Below, piece by piece: positions 20,220 through 32,934 of a DNA stretch of 64,000 nt. The notes under the pieces were generated by a model. It was not told the origin of the DNA. It searched no databases and saw only the letters and a program-made list of their open reading frames with translations. Origin of the DNA: Metellina segmentata. Lineage: Eukaryota; Arthropoda; Arachnida; Araneae; Tetragnathidae. The DNA lies in assembly GCA_947359465.1 (NCBI GenBank), contig OX375873.1, forward strand, positions 88,024,478 through 88,088,477. The letters run 5' to 3'. Numbering within the stretch: the first letter of the stretch is position 1; every line of letters starts with the position of its first letter. Made by a program: the position numbers and the translations under genes.

Positions 20220-21748
20220 CCTCTCTGAAAACTTCCTTTGTTTGAAGTTCCTGAGTGAATTTTGTTTACACAGTTCCTTTGCAAATTATAACAGTTATCT
20301 GCTCTCATACGAGTATCGCATTTGCCCTAGTATCGGCTTCCAATGTCCTGGTGAAATCGTTCATCTTGTTGTTCAATAGTATACACAAGATTTTCAGGGA
20401 AATGGTCTAAATGGTTGTGCAAGTAATGAATCTTTATGCTCATATTACTACCAAGGTCTTAGAAGTTAGTATGCATGCTGTTAACTAGTTCAACGTTGTT
20501 TTTAGCCTTGTGGTTGCCCAGAAAGTTTTTGACAACAAGGATTAATGAGATCCGCTCTTTTCGCTGTATCACATTCACGTAATCCGCAAAATGAGGATCT
20601 TTTATGAGCTGTCCAATTTCAGGACCATCAAAAATTACAACTTTAATTTTTTCTGTCCTTCTTCCAGACATTGTTTATCCGATGTTTGCAAAGCAAGGGA
20701 TATCCTGATCTAGAGCTTTAATGAAGCGTTTCATTAACCCTAGCTTTATCTGCAGAGAGGCAAGATTATTCTGTCTAGTCTGACTAAGGGTTCACGAATG
20801 ACCATTTCTTTTTCCAACAACCATGTTCTCTCTTTTAGGCCACTCTCTCTTTTCCAGTGGTATTGTTTGGATCTGCTATCCCATAGGCAGAAGAAGTTTA
20901 TCCAATGATATTTCGTGTTTCCCCCTTGGAAACCAAGACAAAGTTAACAATTTTAAGTCTGAGTAGTTAACAGGCCGTCTTGTAAAGACTAAATGAGGAT
21001 ATGTCCACTTACTGCGGTTATTTTGGCTTATGCCAAACCATTGGAACACCAAATTTTAGACTCCTTCTCTTCCCATAATTCCAATAGGTGTTCTGTACAA
21101 ATTTTAAACACTTTTGAATCCCAAACTTTAATTTGATCATCAAGCCTAACGTCAAAGTATCCAAGGTAAGCTATTTTAACAAAATCAGAAGTGATTTTTC
21201 TGTTCTCTTTTAGTGCGTACTCACCACATATGTTGCAAAATACATCAATATGATTAAAACAATTTCTGAGAGCCGCGGTAGCTCAGTCAGTAGAGCGTTG
21301 GGCTCGCATCAGAAGGGTTGTGGGTTCTGTCCTCGGCGGAGCCTACAATTCTGATGATTGCGGGATCGGCGCCTCGACCTGGCCAAAGACCGTCGTGTTC
21401 ACTAATGGTGACTGGGGCACGTTAAATAGGTCGTGGTCACAATGTCCCCCATGTTCCCATACCAAATCAATACCTCTGGGGGTACCTGATCAGGGGGTTA
21501 TCGGCCTCTGATTGGGGTCTAAATTACGATATGTGTGAGTGGATGTATGAAAGGGACCTTCCTGTAAAACGGATGTGTCATGTATGTCGAGCAAAGTCGG
21601 ACTTCCTCCCAATGGGGCTCAATAACATGGAAGGCGCACTCCCCTCGCCTCTTGCCGTCTTCTACGGGCCTGGCACTCCTCTGGTCTGCCAGTGTAGGCA
21701 TAAGAAACAACAACAACAAAACAAACAATTTCTTCGATTGGATGCCAT
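20220..21748 (-). pseudogene. Decayed copy of a multicopy arthropod protein family, split by a SINE
   Basis: On the minus strand the frame starts with ATG at 21748 (MASNRRNCF). It is cut by the SINE at 21268-21722 and resumes with a CxxC motif (FCNICGEYALKENRKITSDF). Further down come WDSRSKQYHWKRE near 20870, EPLVRLDRIILP, then an open stretch 20459-20671 with IFDGPEIGQLIKDPHFADYV and VVKNFLGNHKAKN. The end has NMSIKIHYLHNHLDHFPENL and ERFHQDI. I recognise these blocks as a protein family present in many copies in spiders, aphids and other arthropods, with unknown function. Its copy number suggests it is carried by mobile DNA. This copy has several stops and frameshifts. It also appears to lack the middle third, since the text passes almost directly from the N-terminal part to the WDSR block. 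Confidence 0.7.
21268..21722 (+). mobile_element. Full-length tRNA-derived SINE with target duplication
   Basis: The head (21272-21340) is tRNA-like: GCCGCGGTAGCTCAGTCAG contains a good A box, and GGGTTCTGTCC a B box with mismatches. A ~330 bp body with CCTCTGGGGGTACCTGATCA and GTGGATGTATGAAAG-type segments follows, then an AAC-rich tail (CAACAACAACAAAACAAAC). Identical AAACAATTTCT copies at 21257-21267 and 21723-21733 are the target duplication. At about 455 bp it is long for a SINE. The sharp duplication and tail suggest a fairly recent insertion. It interrupts the minus-strand pseudogene. It is unrelated to SINE-A. Confidence 0.85.
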
Positions 21749-23322
21749 TATTTAAGTTATGTTAGATGTAACACTAAGCTAAACTTATGATGCTTCATGC
21801 AATCAGCTGATAGCGATACAGATAAGGAAGAAAAAGCATGAACCAATATACATGAAAAACGTAATCATACTACTCAATGAGTTTTTTATTAAATATTTCA
21901 TAATTAAGCTACGCTGAATCTCATAAAGTAGAACTGACAGAGAAAACTGTCTTCATATTTGAAACCAGCAGCCCAAATATACTCAAAATCAGTTAATAAA
22001 TTCCAGGCTCCAAACAAAAAATATAATTTTTGTAAGGCTGTGTAATCTATCTATAGATTTTCGCGGATTTATTTCTGCGATGTTTCTTGTTATAAACATA
22101 ACTTATTTTAATGCATTTATAATTGTTTTGCTTTTTTCTGTGATGCTGTACATTAAAAGAGCATATTTGAGTTATTTAAAATAGTATTGTTATTTGCAGT
22201 TAGAGATAAAATGCTCTTAAATTTTTTAAAAACTGAAATATGACAAGATGCGTGTACTTAATTTTGATCCAAGCATAATATGTAACGCATACATATAAAT
22301 ATTTAAAAGTGCAAAATAATCACATTTGAAAGAAAGAGAAGGCATTATTTCCTGGATACAGCTTATTTCAACACTTTCTAACGGGGATGGAAAGTATTCA
22401 CTAATGGCAATGCAAGCATTTACTTAACTTTCATTAGCTTCATTCCGATGAAACAGAAAAAAACAATAAGAACCTCTAATTAACTTATTTAACTACTTTG
22501 TCGTTCTCAGTATTTATTCAGTTCTATTTTGTTTCAATTCAGTTGGAAATTTATTTTGCTATTAACACTTCGAAGAGTTCCTATGAATTAAATATTTTTT
22601 TGTAAAATCTAAGTGACTTTTTCTTTGTATGTTCAATATAGTAAACACAAATATATTCAATTATTTTTCTTTCAATTGATCATTAAAAAATGTTGTTTTT
22701 GTAGGTTCAGAACCTGAAGAAAAACTTGGATTTTAAACTGAGGTACTGGATTACTACGGACTAAGATGAAAATGACGTATATCTGTATTATATTTGCGAA
22801 TGTATTAGATTTCTTTTCGTATTTATGAAATTCAAGTGGTTGTATTTCGCACTTCTATATTTAAAAATGTTGTTTGTACTTCTATGAGTGAATAAATATT
22901 TTAAATATGTCAAATCTGTTGTTCGCAGGTTTAGATAGAAAATAAATGTAGTTATATGATTATATAATTATTCCATTTCAAAACTAAATCATTAACTTTT
23001 AACTGCGTGCCAATTTGATCAATACATGAATAATTTTCAACCATTACAAACCACTGGAAGACGATTTTATTTCCGATGATCTAAACTTTCCCTCCGAAGA
23101 CAACGAAATTTTGCCATTAAAATACAGTCGAATGACGTCAGTTCCGTACATGAAACACACTGGCGCCATCTACATTTAGCTTTACAAAAATGTCTCTGAT
23201 AGGTAATATGTAAACTACATGAAAATATCAAAATAGATGTAATTTTCATACAACGTTAAAGAGCCTTTTTTAAAAACTTGGAAACTATTTTATAAAACGC
23301 TGCCTCCTTTCGTTTACTTTGT
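21749..23322. other. AT-rich unique sequence, no recognised gene
   Basis: No ORF above about 60 codons with a known motif. The stretch 23080-23180 is slightly GC-richer but unassigned. Confidence 0.4.
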
Positions 23323-23625
23323 GGAACCCCTGTTGGTAGAGTAGCGGATTAGAAACAAGACGGTTGCGAGCTCGAAACTCAATCCTACCAGACCGCCGTG
23401 TACGAGGAGGCTGGTGCATGTTGAATCTGTCATGGCTTCAAATGTTCCATGCTAACATGGTGTGAAAATTTGGTGAGTGAGGTGACAGCTCGGATGTTGT
23501 CAATGTCATCGGATCGTGTTTCAAAATTAAGAGTTGTAGTCCTTGGTCCGGGATTGATCCCATACCCTCTCCAATAACACCACTGTGTTGTTCCTATGAA
23601 AAATTCAACGACCTAAGTCGTTTAC
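23323..23625 (+). repeat. SINE-A copy, near full length
   Basis: The tRNA-like head (GTTGGTAGAGTAGCGGATTAG, then GAAACTCAATCCTACC) is among the better preserved. It is followed by GACCGCCGTGTACGAGG, GTGACAGCTCGGATG, CATCGGATCGTG, GGGATTGATCCC and the 3' end CACTGTGTTGTTCC. Confidence 0.75.
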
Positions 23626-25264
23626 TTTACGATGTTACTGCATTTGATATGAATGGTGAAAAGATTCATATTAAAGTCATTCAGTGGTTGGTTTGCTTAT
23701 TTATAACCTATCAATGGAGGTAAGTGACAGTTTTTTACAAGGCACTTACCCTGTACAATCTTTACTGATGTGACCGGACTCATTTCAAGATTTTGATACA
23801 CTGATAAGTATCCTTAGTAATATAGGGATAATATAAACAACTATTCCAACAGATTTAAAGAAATTCGATACAAGTGGTGCACTATTAATAAATGATGCGA
23901 CTGTAGTTTATTTTTATTCATTGATAACGTCGAATGTATTTTTACAGTTACGCATTTTGAGAGTTATTCGTAAAGTTGGAAAATAAAAGTTACATGATCA
24001 AGTAGACTCTATATACTTGCTTTCTGTGACAAATTTTTCAGTTTTTAAATTGATTATATTGTATTCGCCAAATGAAAAAGAAGGAAGTACTGCAACGAAA
24101 ATTTTATGCTTCTCAAATACGCTGCTGACAATTTTAGTAGCGTGTAGAAAAATGTATATTGAAAATCATATCTTGTCAGTGGTATATATTTTGTGCTGTC
24201 CTTTAAAAGTGGCACTTCATCTCTCGAAACATTCTTATAAGGAATACTTTCCAAGTTAAAATGGAAGACTTTCGTCAAATAAGAATTTCATTTTGGATTC
24301 TATTTGAGAGATCTCTTTGTTATACACATCCGCAGTTCCGTTGTCAAGGGAAATATTGACAAATTGTGTCTGTGGAACCAAGAAAAGGGATGTTTGCGAA
24401 TATTATGAAGGATTGTGTAAATAAAGTAACACATTTTAGCATACTTTACTTCCAACTCCCATCTGTCAAGAGAATACTTTTCTCAAAAATAGAACAAGAT
24501 TTTTTCATTTTTTCCAACTTTATGATAATGCCTTGTCAGAAACCTGATTTTCTAAAATAAGAGTTGCACTTTTCTTACGTAATGACCGTTTACGTAGATT
24601 GGTAACAAATTGTATAAGACCCACCATTCGGCTTTAAAAATCGTAAGAAATCAACAACGTTTTGGGCTTTGAAGGATTTAGTTTCTTTCCAACACGCTTA
24701 CATTTCTTATTTAAACAGATAACGCATCCAAACAATAGTGTTCATCGAAAATGTATTTGTTTTACAATTTATATGTTTAATAATTTTAATGCGTGGTGAG
24801 TTGAAACATAAATTAAACTTTAGTCACTTTAACTAATTCCATTTGGCTTGAATCGGAGCAAAATATATCCTTAAAACAGATCTATAGTTACGGATACTTT
24901 AAGATCATTCAAAAAAGATTTTAATAATTAATATATGAATAATCGAGATAATACTGTAGGTATAATCAAAAGCAATATTCCTGTTTTAAGAAGGTAATAC
25001 CTAGTGTACTTCCATCCTATTCCTCCTTTCATATTAGAATATGTAAAAAACATACCTCGTAGGTGCAGCTGGGAGCAAAATAGATACATCACTCTATTTG
25101 TAGACAAAATGCAAGTGCACTATTTGATATTGAATGACGTCAAACATTGCAGGTTTAGTAAAAAATACCACTGTTTTGCGAATGAAATAATGGGAAATTC
25201 ATTCAACATTAACCCTTCTGGGGGTTTATCTTCTCATCGAAAACAGCGTTCTAGTGGCTAGCCT
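23626..25264. other. No recognised gene
   Basis: Overlapping ORFs of 60-85 codons occur on both strands (for example near 24017-24278), none with a known motif. Sequence near 25004-25260 may belong to the composite repeat that follows, but the match is weak. Confidence 0.35.
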
Positions 25265-25685
25265 CTGATGAAAACACCAGTTTCAAACTGTCACCAATTA
25301 TGGGAGAGAGACAGTTTGTTTATACTTCTTGGATCTTCATTCATCTTGGAGTTGTAGGGAAGTTTTGTCTCGACGAGATATATCGTCCTTTGCATACCTG
25401 ACCATATCGCGGATGAGGCATTTCGTAGAAAAACTTGGTGATATAACCCTCCTGGTGATTTATCTCGGCGTCAACAACTGCCCTGTAGTTTGTCCCTGTG
25501 CAACCTTTGATGAAAAAAATTGTTTCAAATTGCCACCAGTACTGGAGAAGGGACCATTTGTTTCACCTAATTGGAACTTCTCTCTTAGAGAGGGCAGTTT
25601 TGTTCTGACAAGATACCTCGTCGTTAGCAAAATTGGCCAGATTTAAATGTACGAGATATCTCATAAAAACCACTTGGAGGTTTAA
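25265..25685. repeat. ACGAGATATCTCGT palindrome-repeat family, composite copy 4
   Basis: Two ~240 bp units are arranged head to tail. The first has CTGATGAAAACACCAGTTTC near 25265, then GTCTCGACGAGATATATCGTCC. The second has TTTGATGAAAAAAATTGTTTC near 25507, then TCTGACAAGATACCTCGTCG. A final ACGAGATATCTCATAA precedes the family end CCACTTGGAGGTTT near 25667-25682. The 105-codon ORF at 25329-25646 is a by-product of this repeat. Confidence 0.6.
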
Positions 25686-26458
25686 AGGAAATAACCAAAA
25701 TGAGTGGAACTTCTTAAATTGATTTGTAAAAACGATTCAGTTTCAGACCTTTTCAAACAAACAATCGTATTCATCGATTTCATTCAATTATACCGCACTT
25801 TAGTTTGTGATTTGTTAAATGGCGTATGGGAGAATGATTAGAAAATTGTCCATGACTTTTACCTTCTAGGTTTCATTTCAATATTTCTTTGCTTTGCGAA
25901 TTGACATGAAATCTAAATACGAATTATTATTCAAGGACAGTATCAAGTATTGCAAAATTGACTTTCGAAAAATGGCTATCTCTTTTAGTTGAGAGTTTTT
26001 GTCTTAATAGACTCCACCACTGCATCTAACGGTGTAGGGTTATAAAATGAAATGTATTTTGTCATAAGGGGTGAAAGAAATAATCAAATGGAGTGGTACT
26101 TGTTTAATTGATTTGTAAAAATTATTCTTTCCAATCCTTTCAAACCAACAATTGCATTAATAAATTTCACTGAATTATACTGCTCTTTAGTTTGTGATTT
26201 GTTAAATTCGTGAGGGAAATTGATCTGAAAATTGTTCATGATTTTTACATCCAGGTTTCATTTCAAAAGTTATTTTCATTGTGAATTGACATAAAATCTA
26301 TATGAGAATAATTAATTTTCAAGGGCCGTATCAAGTATCGTAAAATTGATTTTCGAAAAAGGGCTATCTCTTTTCAGTTGAGAGTTTTTGTCATTAATAG
26401 ACTGCACCACTGCATCTAACATGGTTGGGTTATAAAATGAAAAGTATTAAGTCATTAA
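25686..26458. repeat. Tandem duplication, two units of about 387 bp
   Basis: The order of words in unit 1 (TTGATTTGTAAAAA, TTTAGTTTGTGATTTGTTAA, GTTTCATTTCAA, ATGGCTATCTCTTTT, GACTCCACCACTGCATC, GGGTTATAAAATGAAA) repeats in unit 2, which starts near 26073. The TTTAGTTTGTGATTTG words are 387 bp apart. Copies differ by scattered substitutions and small indels. No protein is encoded. Confidence 0.85.
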
Positions 26459-29400
26459 ATCAAAACATTTACAACCAGGAAAAAAACTATTTTAATTACA
26501 TCCTGTCTCAAATCGGGATATTACACATTTAACGTTCAAAACTCACAAGAAATAATGAAGCAATCAATTTTTCCCAATCCAAAAGCAAAAGATAATGAAA
26601 AGGAGAAAGAAGGATAATTTCATAGGAAAGAAAATTGAGCTTGTGTTCCTTGAATAAGGTATAATTTGCGTCAATGTGAAAAAAAAGTATAGCAGAAAGC
26701 ATTAATTTTTAATCCTTAAGCATGATTATAAAAAGCGTTTACTTTCAGATTCTCTGTAATTTTGAAGAAAAACAGCGCATGTTATTGGATACGTTTGTGT
26801 TTCTCTTGGTGCATTTAATTTGCTTGAATTATTCCATCCTTTATTGATCGGATGAATATTTCTCTTTGTTGCTTGTGCTCTTTCCTTTTGTAATTTCTCT
26901 TTGCGATGATTAGGTAAGAGGGCGAGTTGCTAAGGCAATAAAATGCTGAGGAATGGAAGTAGACTAAAAATTAATCATAGAAACTTAATATGTGCAAATT
27001 TTCAGTTTCATCATCAGATTTTCTTAACTGAAGTAGAAAATACATTTTTAATTAAAAATAACAAATGAAGATAATTGTGTTTTTTGATAGTTTTAGCGTG
27101 GAGAAAGCAGAATGATAAACTTCTGTTTCTTTTACTTTGGATATCATTAACTACAGAAAATTATTAATTGGTTTCAAAAGAATTTTTTGGATTCAACTAT
27201 AGTTTTCAAATTTGAAACTGAAAGTTAACATGCTAGCTAAAATCGAAGTTTAATTTAAAGAACATGAATTACGCTAAATTAAAAAAGTCATTACTTTGGG
27301 GTATTTCATAGAACATTTCAGAATAAATTATTAAATACAATTAGGGGATAGTTATCGAAAACATCCCTGAGTGTTCAAAGAAATGGAAAATTTTCAAAAG
27401 GAAGATAATTACTTTTTTGAGTAATGTGTCGTAAACGTAATTATATTCATTAAAAAGTTTGTTTTTAATTACGGTTAAGTAGAAAAAAATTATTTATTTT
27501 TGTTTGAAAAACTTTCTCTAGTTCTTTATTCATGTGTACTCAAAATAATATGATCATTTAGCTTCTGAATAATGAAATTACAGTTTGTAAAATAATTACA
27601 AAATTTACTTTTGATATACAGGGTGATTTAGAACGGATGTTACGATGGACAATTTAATAGTTCGTTACAACTTACTGTTCTTTAAATAAACATATTTTCA
27701 ATTAGAATGTGTTTAGTTTAGTTCGTAAGGGATGCTGTACTTAAGGTTTACTAAACATTTCTGTTTTAAAAGGAAAGTTGAACTATTTTTCATTTTCTCC
27801 TTAAAGAAAATTGTAATCACAAGAATTTTTATCTGTGCCTAATTTGTAAATAATGATACGCTTTTAATTAAATATTCCTGGATTTATTCATGATTGAAAT
27901 CATATAACTGATTTATTATTTAGTTTGTATTTGAAATAAGGATTAGTACAATAGAACAAGTGGGAAATGATTTCCCATGAATATAATCAACGAGTTCACA
28001 CATTTTCTGATTTTGAATCTTAATCTTTCGGAGATAAGTGCTACAACTTTAAATGTGAGATATCAGCTCAGAACCTTTCCTCTGAGAAATTAAACTTGTT
28101 AACATGACTAGTAAGAGACATTAAAGTGTTTTAATTACATTTTCGTAGAAGAGTGCTTATTTTATACGTAAATATTAATATTTTATGCTTGTGATATAAT
28201 TTATTTGCTAAACATTTACACATAATAAATTAATTTCTGATTAAAAGTGTTATTCTTTAGCAAGAAACTATAATAAGTGGTTAAAATGGTATAACATCCG
28301 AGATAAATAACTATGCATTATATGATTATATTTGTTAATTCTAAAATTTTTTTTTTATTAAAGTGTTTAAATTCGAGTGAATGAAAGAAAAATAAATTAT
28401 GAAACTTAATACATAATTGTATATGAAAACGCATATGAGTAATTTTCCTCATGCTTTTGTACAACATATAACACACATGCTTTATACTATTTCTTCATAC
28501 ATTGGACCAAATAGAAAATACAGTACAAGCACAATTTATACATTGTGAAAATATAAGAAAAATACTTTACTTTCCATTTAATTACACATGAATTAGACAG
28601 GGCTCAAGTTTTTGATACAATTATTACAGTGAGAATAAAGAGATTGCTTTTCACGACATCTTGTTCACGCTTATCACGCACCACCTGAATCTCAAAGATA
28701 CTTAGGAGCACACATTCTTAAAGTAGCTTATGCTTGAACAATTTGATGAACGTTGTCCACAAAATTCAAATACACGGTGTTCCTTTTAAATGCGCAATTC
28801 ATCTGTAGCAAATATGTCGTTTTAATTTCACTTGAATCGTGAAGTTTGTGGCTTAGAAGTTTAATTAAAGTGTCCAACTGCGAATTGATTGGAAATGGAA
28901 TTCTCTCAGCAAACTCTCTCATGGAAGAAAAGTGAACAAAACTCTTCGTTGTTTGTTTAAAAGAAAGTGAACAAATTGAAAACACAATAGAGGAAGGAGA
29001 GTTTTTCAGGATCTCTACAATCCGAAATCATTATTTCATCGAACAAATTGGTTAAACACGAACTAATAAATTGTGTGTGAAACCCCAAGGTTACGTTTTT
29101 GGTCATTTTTCTTTATTGATTCCAGTTTTTAAGCAGTGAATCACGATCTAGTGATTTATTTAAGGAATTTAACACTAACTGGTTAAAAAAATATTTGAAG
29201 GTTATTTTTTTGAGATCTGAAGGAGCAAGTTTAAGCTGTAAGACGTATTCAGTTAAACTCTAATTAAAGTGATAAATATGTTGAACTAAACTATATATTT
29301 TTTCGTTTGCTTACACATATTACTTGGTTCAAAATACTGGATTATTATTTGGCAGACTATATGATTTTTAGATTGACGAGGCTATTTAAATGATGAAAAT

Positions 29401-32400
29401 AATGTAATGAATTATTTTAACAAATTTCCTACTCATTCAAAAGTAAATGAGTAAATATAAATTGTTTTTCAATAATTTGTTAATAAAATATCAAAAAACA
29501 TTCTATTACATTATCGTAAACTTGGTTTTGCTGAATTTCATGTAGTAAATCCTTATATAAAGTATTCTGGGATTAACGGTAAGCATTAAGATATAGCTGA
29601 TTTAGAAATATTTAACACACGCATAAGTTTAATTAATTTTAAGAGTATTTAATTGCTTGTAAATAACTAAACCCCAATAAAAGAATAACACTATAACATA
29701 TAACTATACAACCCAATGTTTATGAGATATGGTTTACAATTTGTGTAAAAGTACATCACACTTCATAACAATCATTCTTCTTTTGTTATATGTATAGACT
29801 CTATGTAATGTAAGCATCCTTATTTTCTTATAGACTATATAATAAAAGGAAAGGTGTCACTCAAAAATTCCTTCTTTGCAACTTATATCGATCAAGATAC
29901 ATTTTCAAACAAAACTGTACCATTCTTTTTTCATGAAGCTATTTAACAAACATTTTATCACAAAAAGATGATTTTTATGCATCATTACTCCCTGATGAAA
30001 TAACAAAAATATTATAATTGAACTGTTGCCATGTATTATATAGATATATCAAATTTTTAAATCATTAGTTGAGTCGTACCATAAGTAATTCTGAACTATT
30101 TAATAACTTTTGAGAACATAATTGAAAGATTTCGCATTTTTTGTGAGAAAATAAGAAAAATTTTTAAGAAGAGAGAAAAATATTCCCGTACATTTAATTC
30201 CTAAAACAAATCTCTCGAGTATGGCTATTTTATAAAAAATTTCCTTGAAGCTTTATTTTTTATTGTATGAAGTATTCCCTACATAATTAAATATGATAAA
30301 AAAATTATGCTCGAAATCTGAATAACAAAGTTAAACATTTTTTCTAAATTTGAGTTTGTGTTATTCTTTTTGTCAATCTGCTTTGTTTTTTTAAGAAATA
30401 TATTTTGTGCCATAAAAAGTTTTTTTAAAAAACAGTTATTACAGTGAAAAGCTTATTTAAAACGATTATAAAAGTCTGTCAATGTTGTCACTCAATGACA
30501 AATAAATATTCATGAAGAAAAAGGTAGCATTGGATAACACTTTTTCTTTTTCTTCTATAATTATAGCCTTTTAATTCCTTTGAGGTCAAACCGTTTTTTT
30601 ATGAAGAAGAAAACTAATCTGTTTTTATCCCTCTCCCCCGTATTGATTTTCTTATCACTCAATTTATTTATTTAAAAAACGTTCGACATATTTGCATATC
30701 ATCATTTTTATAGTATTTACTTATACTTGTTTTCTTCTAGCATATCATATAGATATCATTCACGCAGCAAATTATTCACAAATTTATAAACTTTAATTTT
30801 GATTCAGCAATTTAAAAAATAGTAATTTTATAAAAAATAAAAAAAATACATGAATGAAAATTTTTGAAAATTTTAAGGTACTTTTTTAAAAAAAAAGTCA
30901 TATTTTTGAAAGTAAATATTTGTTTCAAATTTGCTGAATCGAAATTAAAGTATAATGTTTGAAAAAGATGTATTCCAAATTTCAACCCTTAAACTTTATC
31001 GATTTTCGACTAACAGCAATTTGAATACAGGAAATCTTGAAAAATATATTATGGAGAAAAAAGCATTTAAAGTTTTAAAGACAGATGTTGTTACCATGAC
31101 AACAACTGTCAAGAGTGTTAGATTTTCAAAACAACGCACCACAAAAATTATTATATCTCTAGTTCTAATTAAGATAGAAACATGATTTAGACGTCATTTT
31201 AAGCAGAAAAAACACAGAAAAATTTCTTAAAATAATAAAAAAAATTCGAAAATTTGACGATTTTTGTGTTCCGGACCCCTTTAATTGAAAAAGCTAAAGA
31301 CCTCTAAAATCAAATTTCTTCAATTAGTTCATGAAATAGTCAAGAGTTTATCTGTAATGACTTTTGTTTTTTCTTTTGAAAATCCTTATGAAATTATGTT
31401 CTTGAATTTTTCAATTTGGAAGAACTCCGTCTGTGTCACAGCACATTATACTCATAGGAACCTTTTTCAACAGAATTTCTTATATACGTTGACCTTTAGA
31501 AACTTTATAATTCATATTTCCCCAAATAGTTATCTTCACTAATTGTATTAAAATGTATACAATTTTCGCCGAAAAATGTTAAGTAGTCGTTTTATGTCTA
31601 ATTAATTGTCAATTCGTTGACGTTGAGGCGTGACAAAGTGTTGCAACTGGTAATATTTGAAATGCTGTTAACATTTTGTTCCATATTTTCAAGGCAAGAT
31701 ACTACTACCATAAACTCTAAAATACCAGTATCAACATTCTTTAAGAAACGAGAACGCACTGTGTCAGTTTGCCTTGCTTTCAATGTCCTTAAAAGCATTA
31801 AAAAAAATTATTTCCTTTGTCCCTTAATCGATTCATATTCTTGTATACGCCTGAGTCTATTTCAATATAATTTTCGTATTGGATTCAAAAAGGTCAATCG
31901 TCTCGTAATTTTGATTACAAGACGACACAAGTGCTATCAGTAAGGAATCTCGTTCAGAAATAGATAGCAATTGCATTTACAAGGACATATCAACGCACTA
32001 AAACGCAAAGGAAATCTTTCAATAAAGTTATTAGATCCAAAATGCCAGTGAGTTTTTTTGTCCACGACTCTGTTTTTTCAAAAACAGAAGAAAGAAGGAC
32101 ATTCAAGGACATCTCCACCGGATTGGTGTTAAAGACATTCCTGACTGCCCTCTGTGTTTCACTGGCGAGACTATGAATTTTAGCCACTTGATAGTTTGTG
32201 CTACTATGTCCAGCTCAAATTGTAATGCTCTACCTCTTGACAACTATATTTCAAAGGCTAGTTTTTATTGCGCTGCACGAAGGGAAATGGTCAATGCGAC
32301 CCATTCCTCAACGTAACTTTAAAAAAAAAGAAGAAAGAAAGATAAAACGATGCAAATAAAATGTTGTCTATAGAAAATCTGTCTGTACAATTTAATTTTG

Positions 32401-32934
32401 TAAGAAACTGAGTTATTGGCGCGTTGCCAACAGCACCATCGGCTCCCGACATCTTTTCCACCTAGTAAAAAAGAAGATAATAAGTTTTGTCGGTCTTTCC
32501 CGGCACAAGACTGCTTTATGATTCTATCTTATTACTTTCCAATATTTTCTTCTTAATATGTAAAAATGTTGTTAATTTTAACCCAGAGATGCTCAAATAA
32601 CTCACCACTTATTATGATTTCATTTTTGATGGTGTGAAATAGGAAAACTTTCCCAACATGTCTATGCTACGCAACTTCAGCTACTACTTTCTATATTGTA
32701 GATTGTATTGTTGTAGCTAAAAACACGTAATACATGATATACTTTCATCAATGGGACAGCAGCGATTCTACATTTTTTTCCTTTAATATCAATAATTTCC
32801 TCAACTATTTTGCAAGAACTGTACATAGCATTCTGTCTTAACCGCGCTGCACGAATTTGAAAAATTTGAACAGTATTCCAAATGTATTTGTTTATCAATA
32901 CGAGTAGTAGCATTATATTTATTACTAGCAAAAT
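26459..32934. other. Long AT-rich unique region, no recognised gene
   Basis: About 6.5 kb of very AT-rich sequence. The most protein-like ORF is at 28728-28985 on the minus strand (85 codons, SMREFAERIPFPINSQLDTL and onward). It has no motif I know and no companion exon. ORFs at 31285-31943 overlap ORFs on the opposite strand. The sequence ACAGGGTGATTTAGAACGG near 27621 looks like a transposon end, but no partner was found. Confidence 0.4.

Noticed and set aside
21272..21344. Possible functional tRNA gene
   Set aside because: The A box is good, but the B box is mutated and the sequence continues into a long SINE body with tail and target duplication. It is the SINE head.
25329..25646. 105-codon plus-strand ORF
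   Set aside because: It lies in the palindrome-family composite repeat and follows its units.
27621..27660. Transposon end ACAGGGTGATTTAGAACGG
   Set aside because: No inverted partner or target duplication was found in the following sequence.
31598..32187. Overlapping ORFs on both strands as a possible gene
   Set aside because: Frames mirror each other, no motif is present, and no splice or element structure was found.
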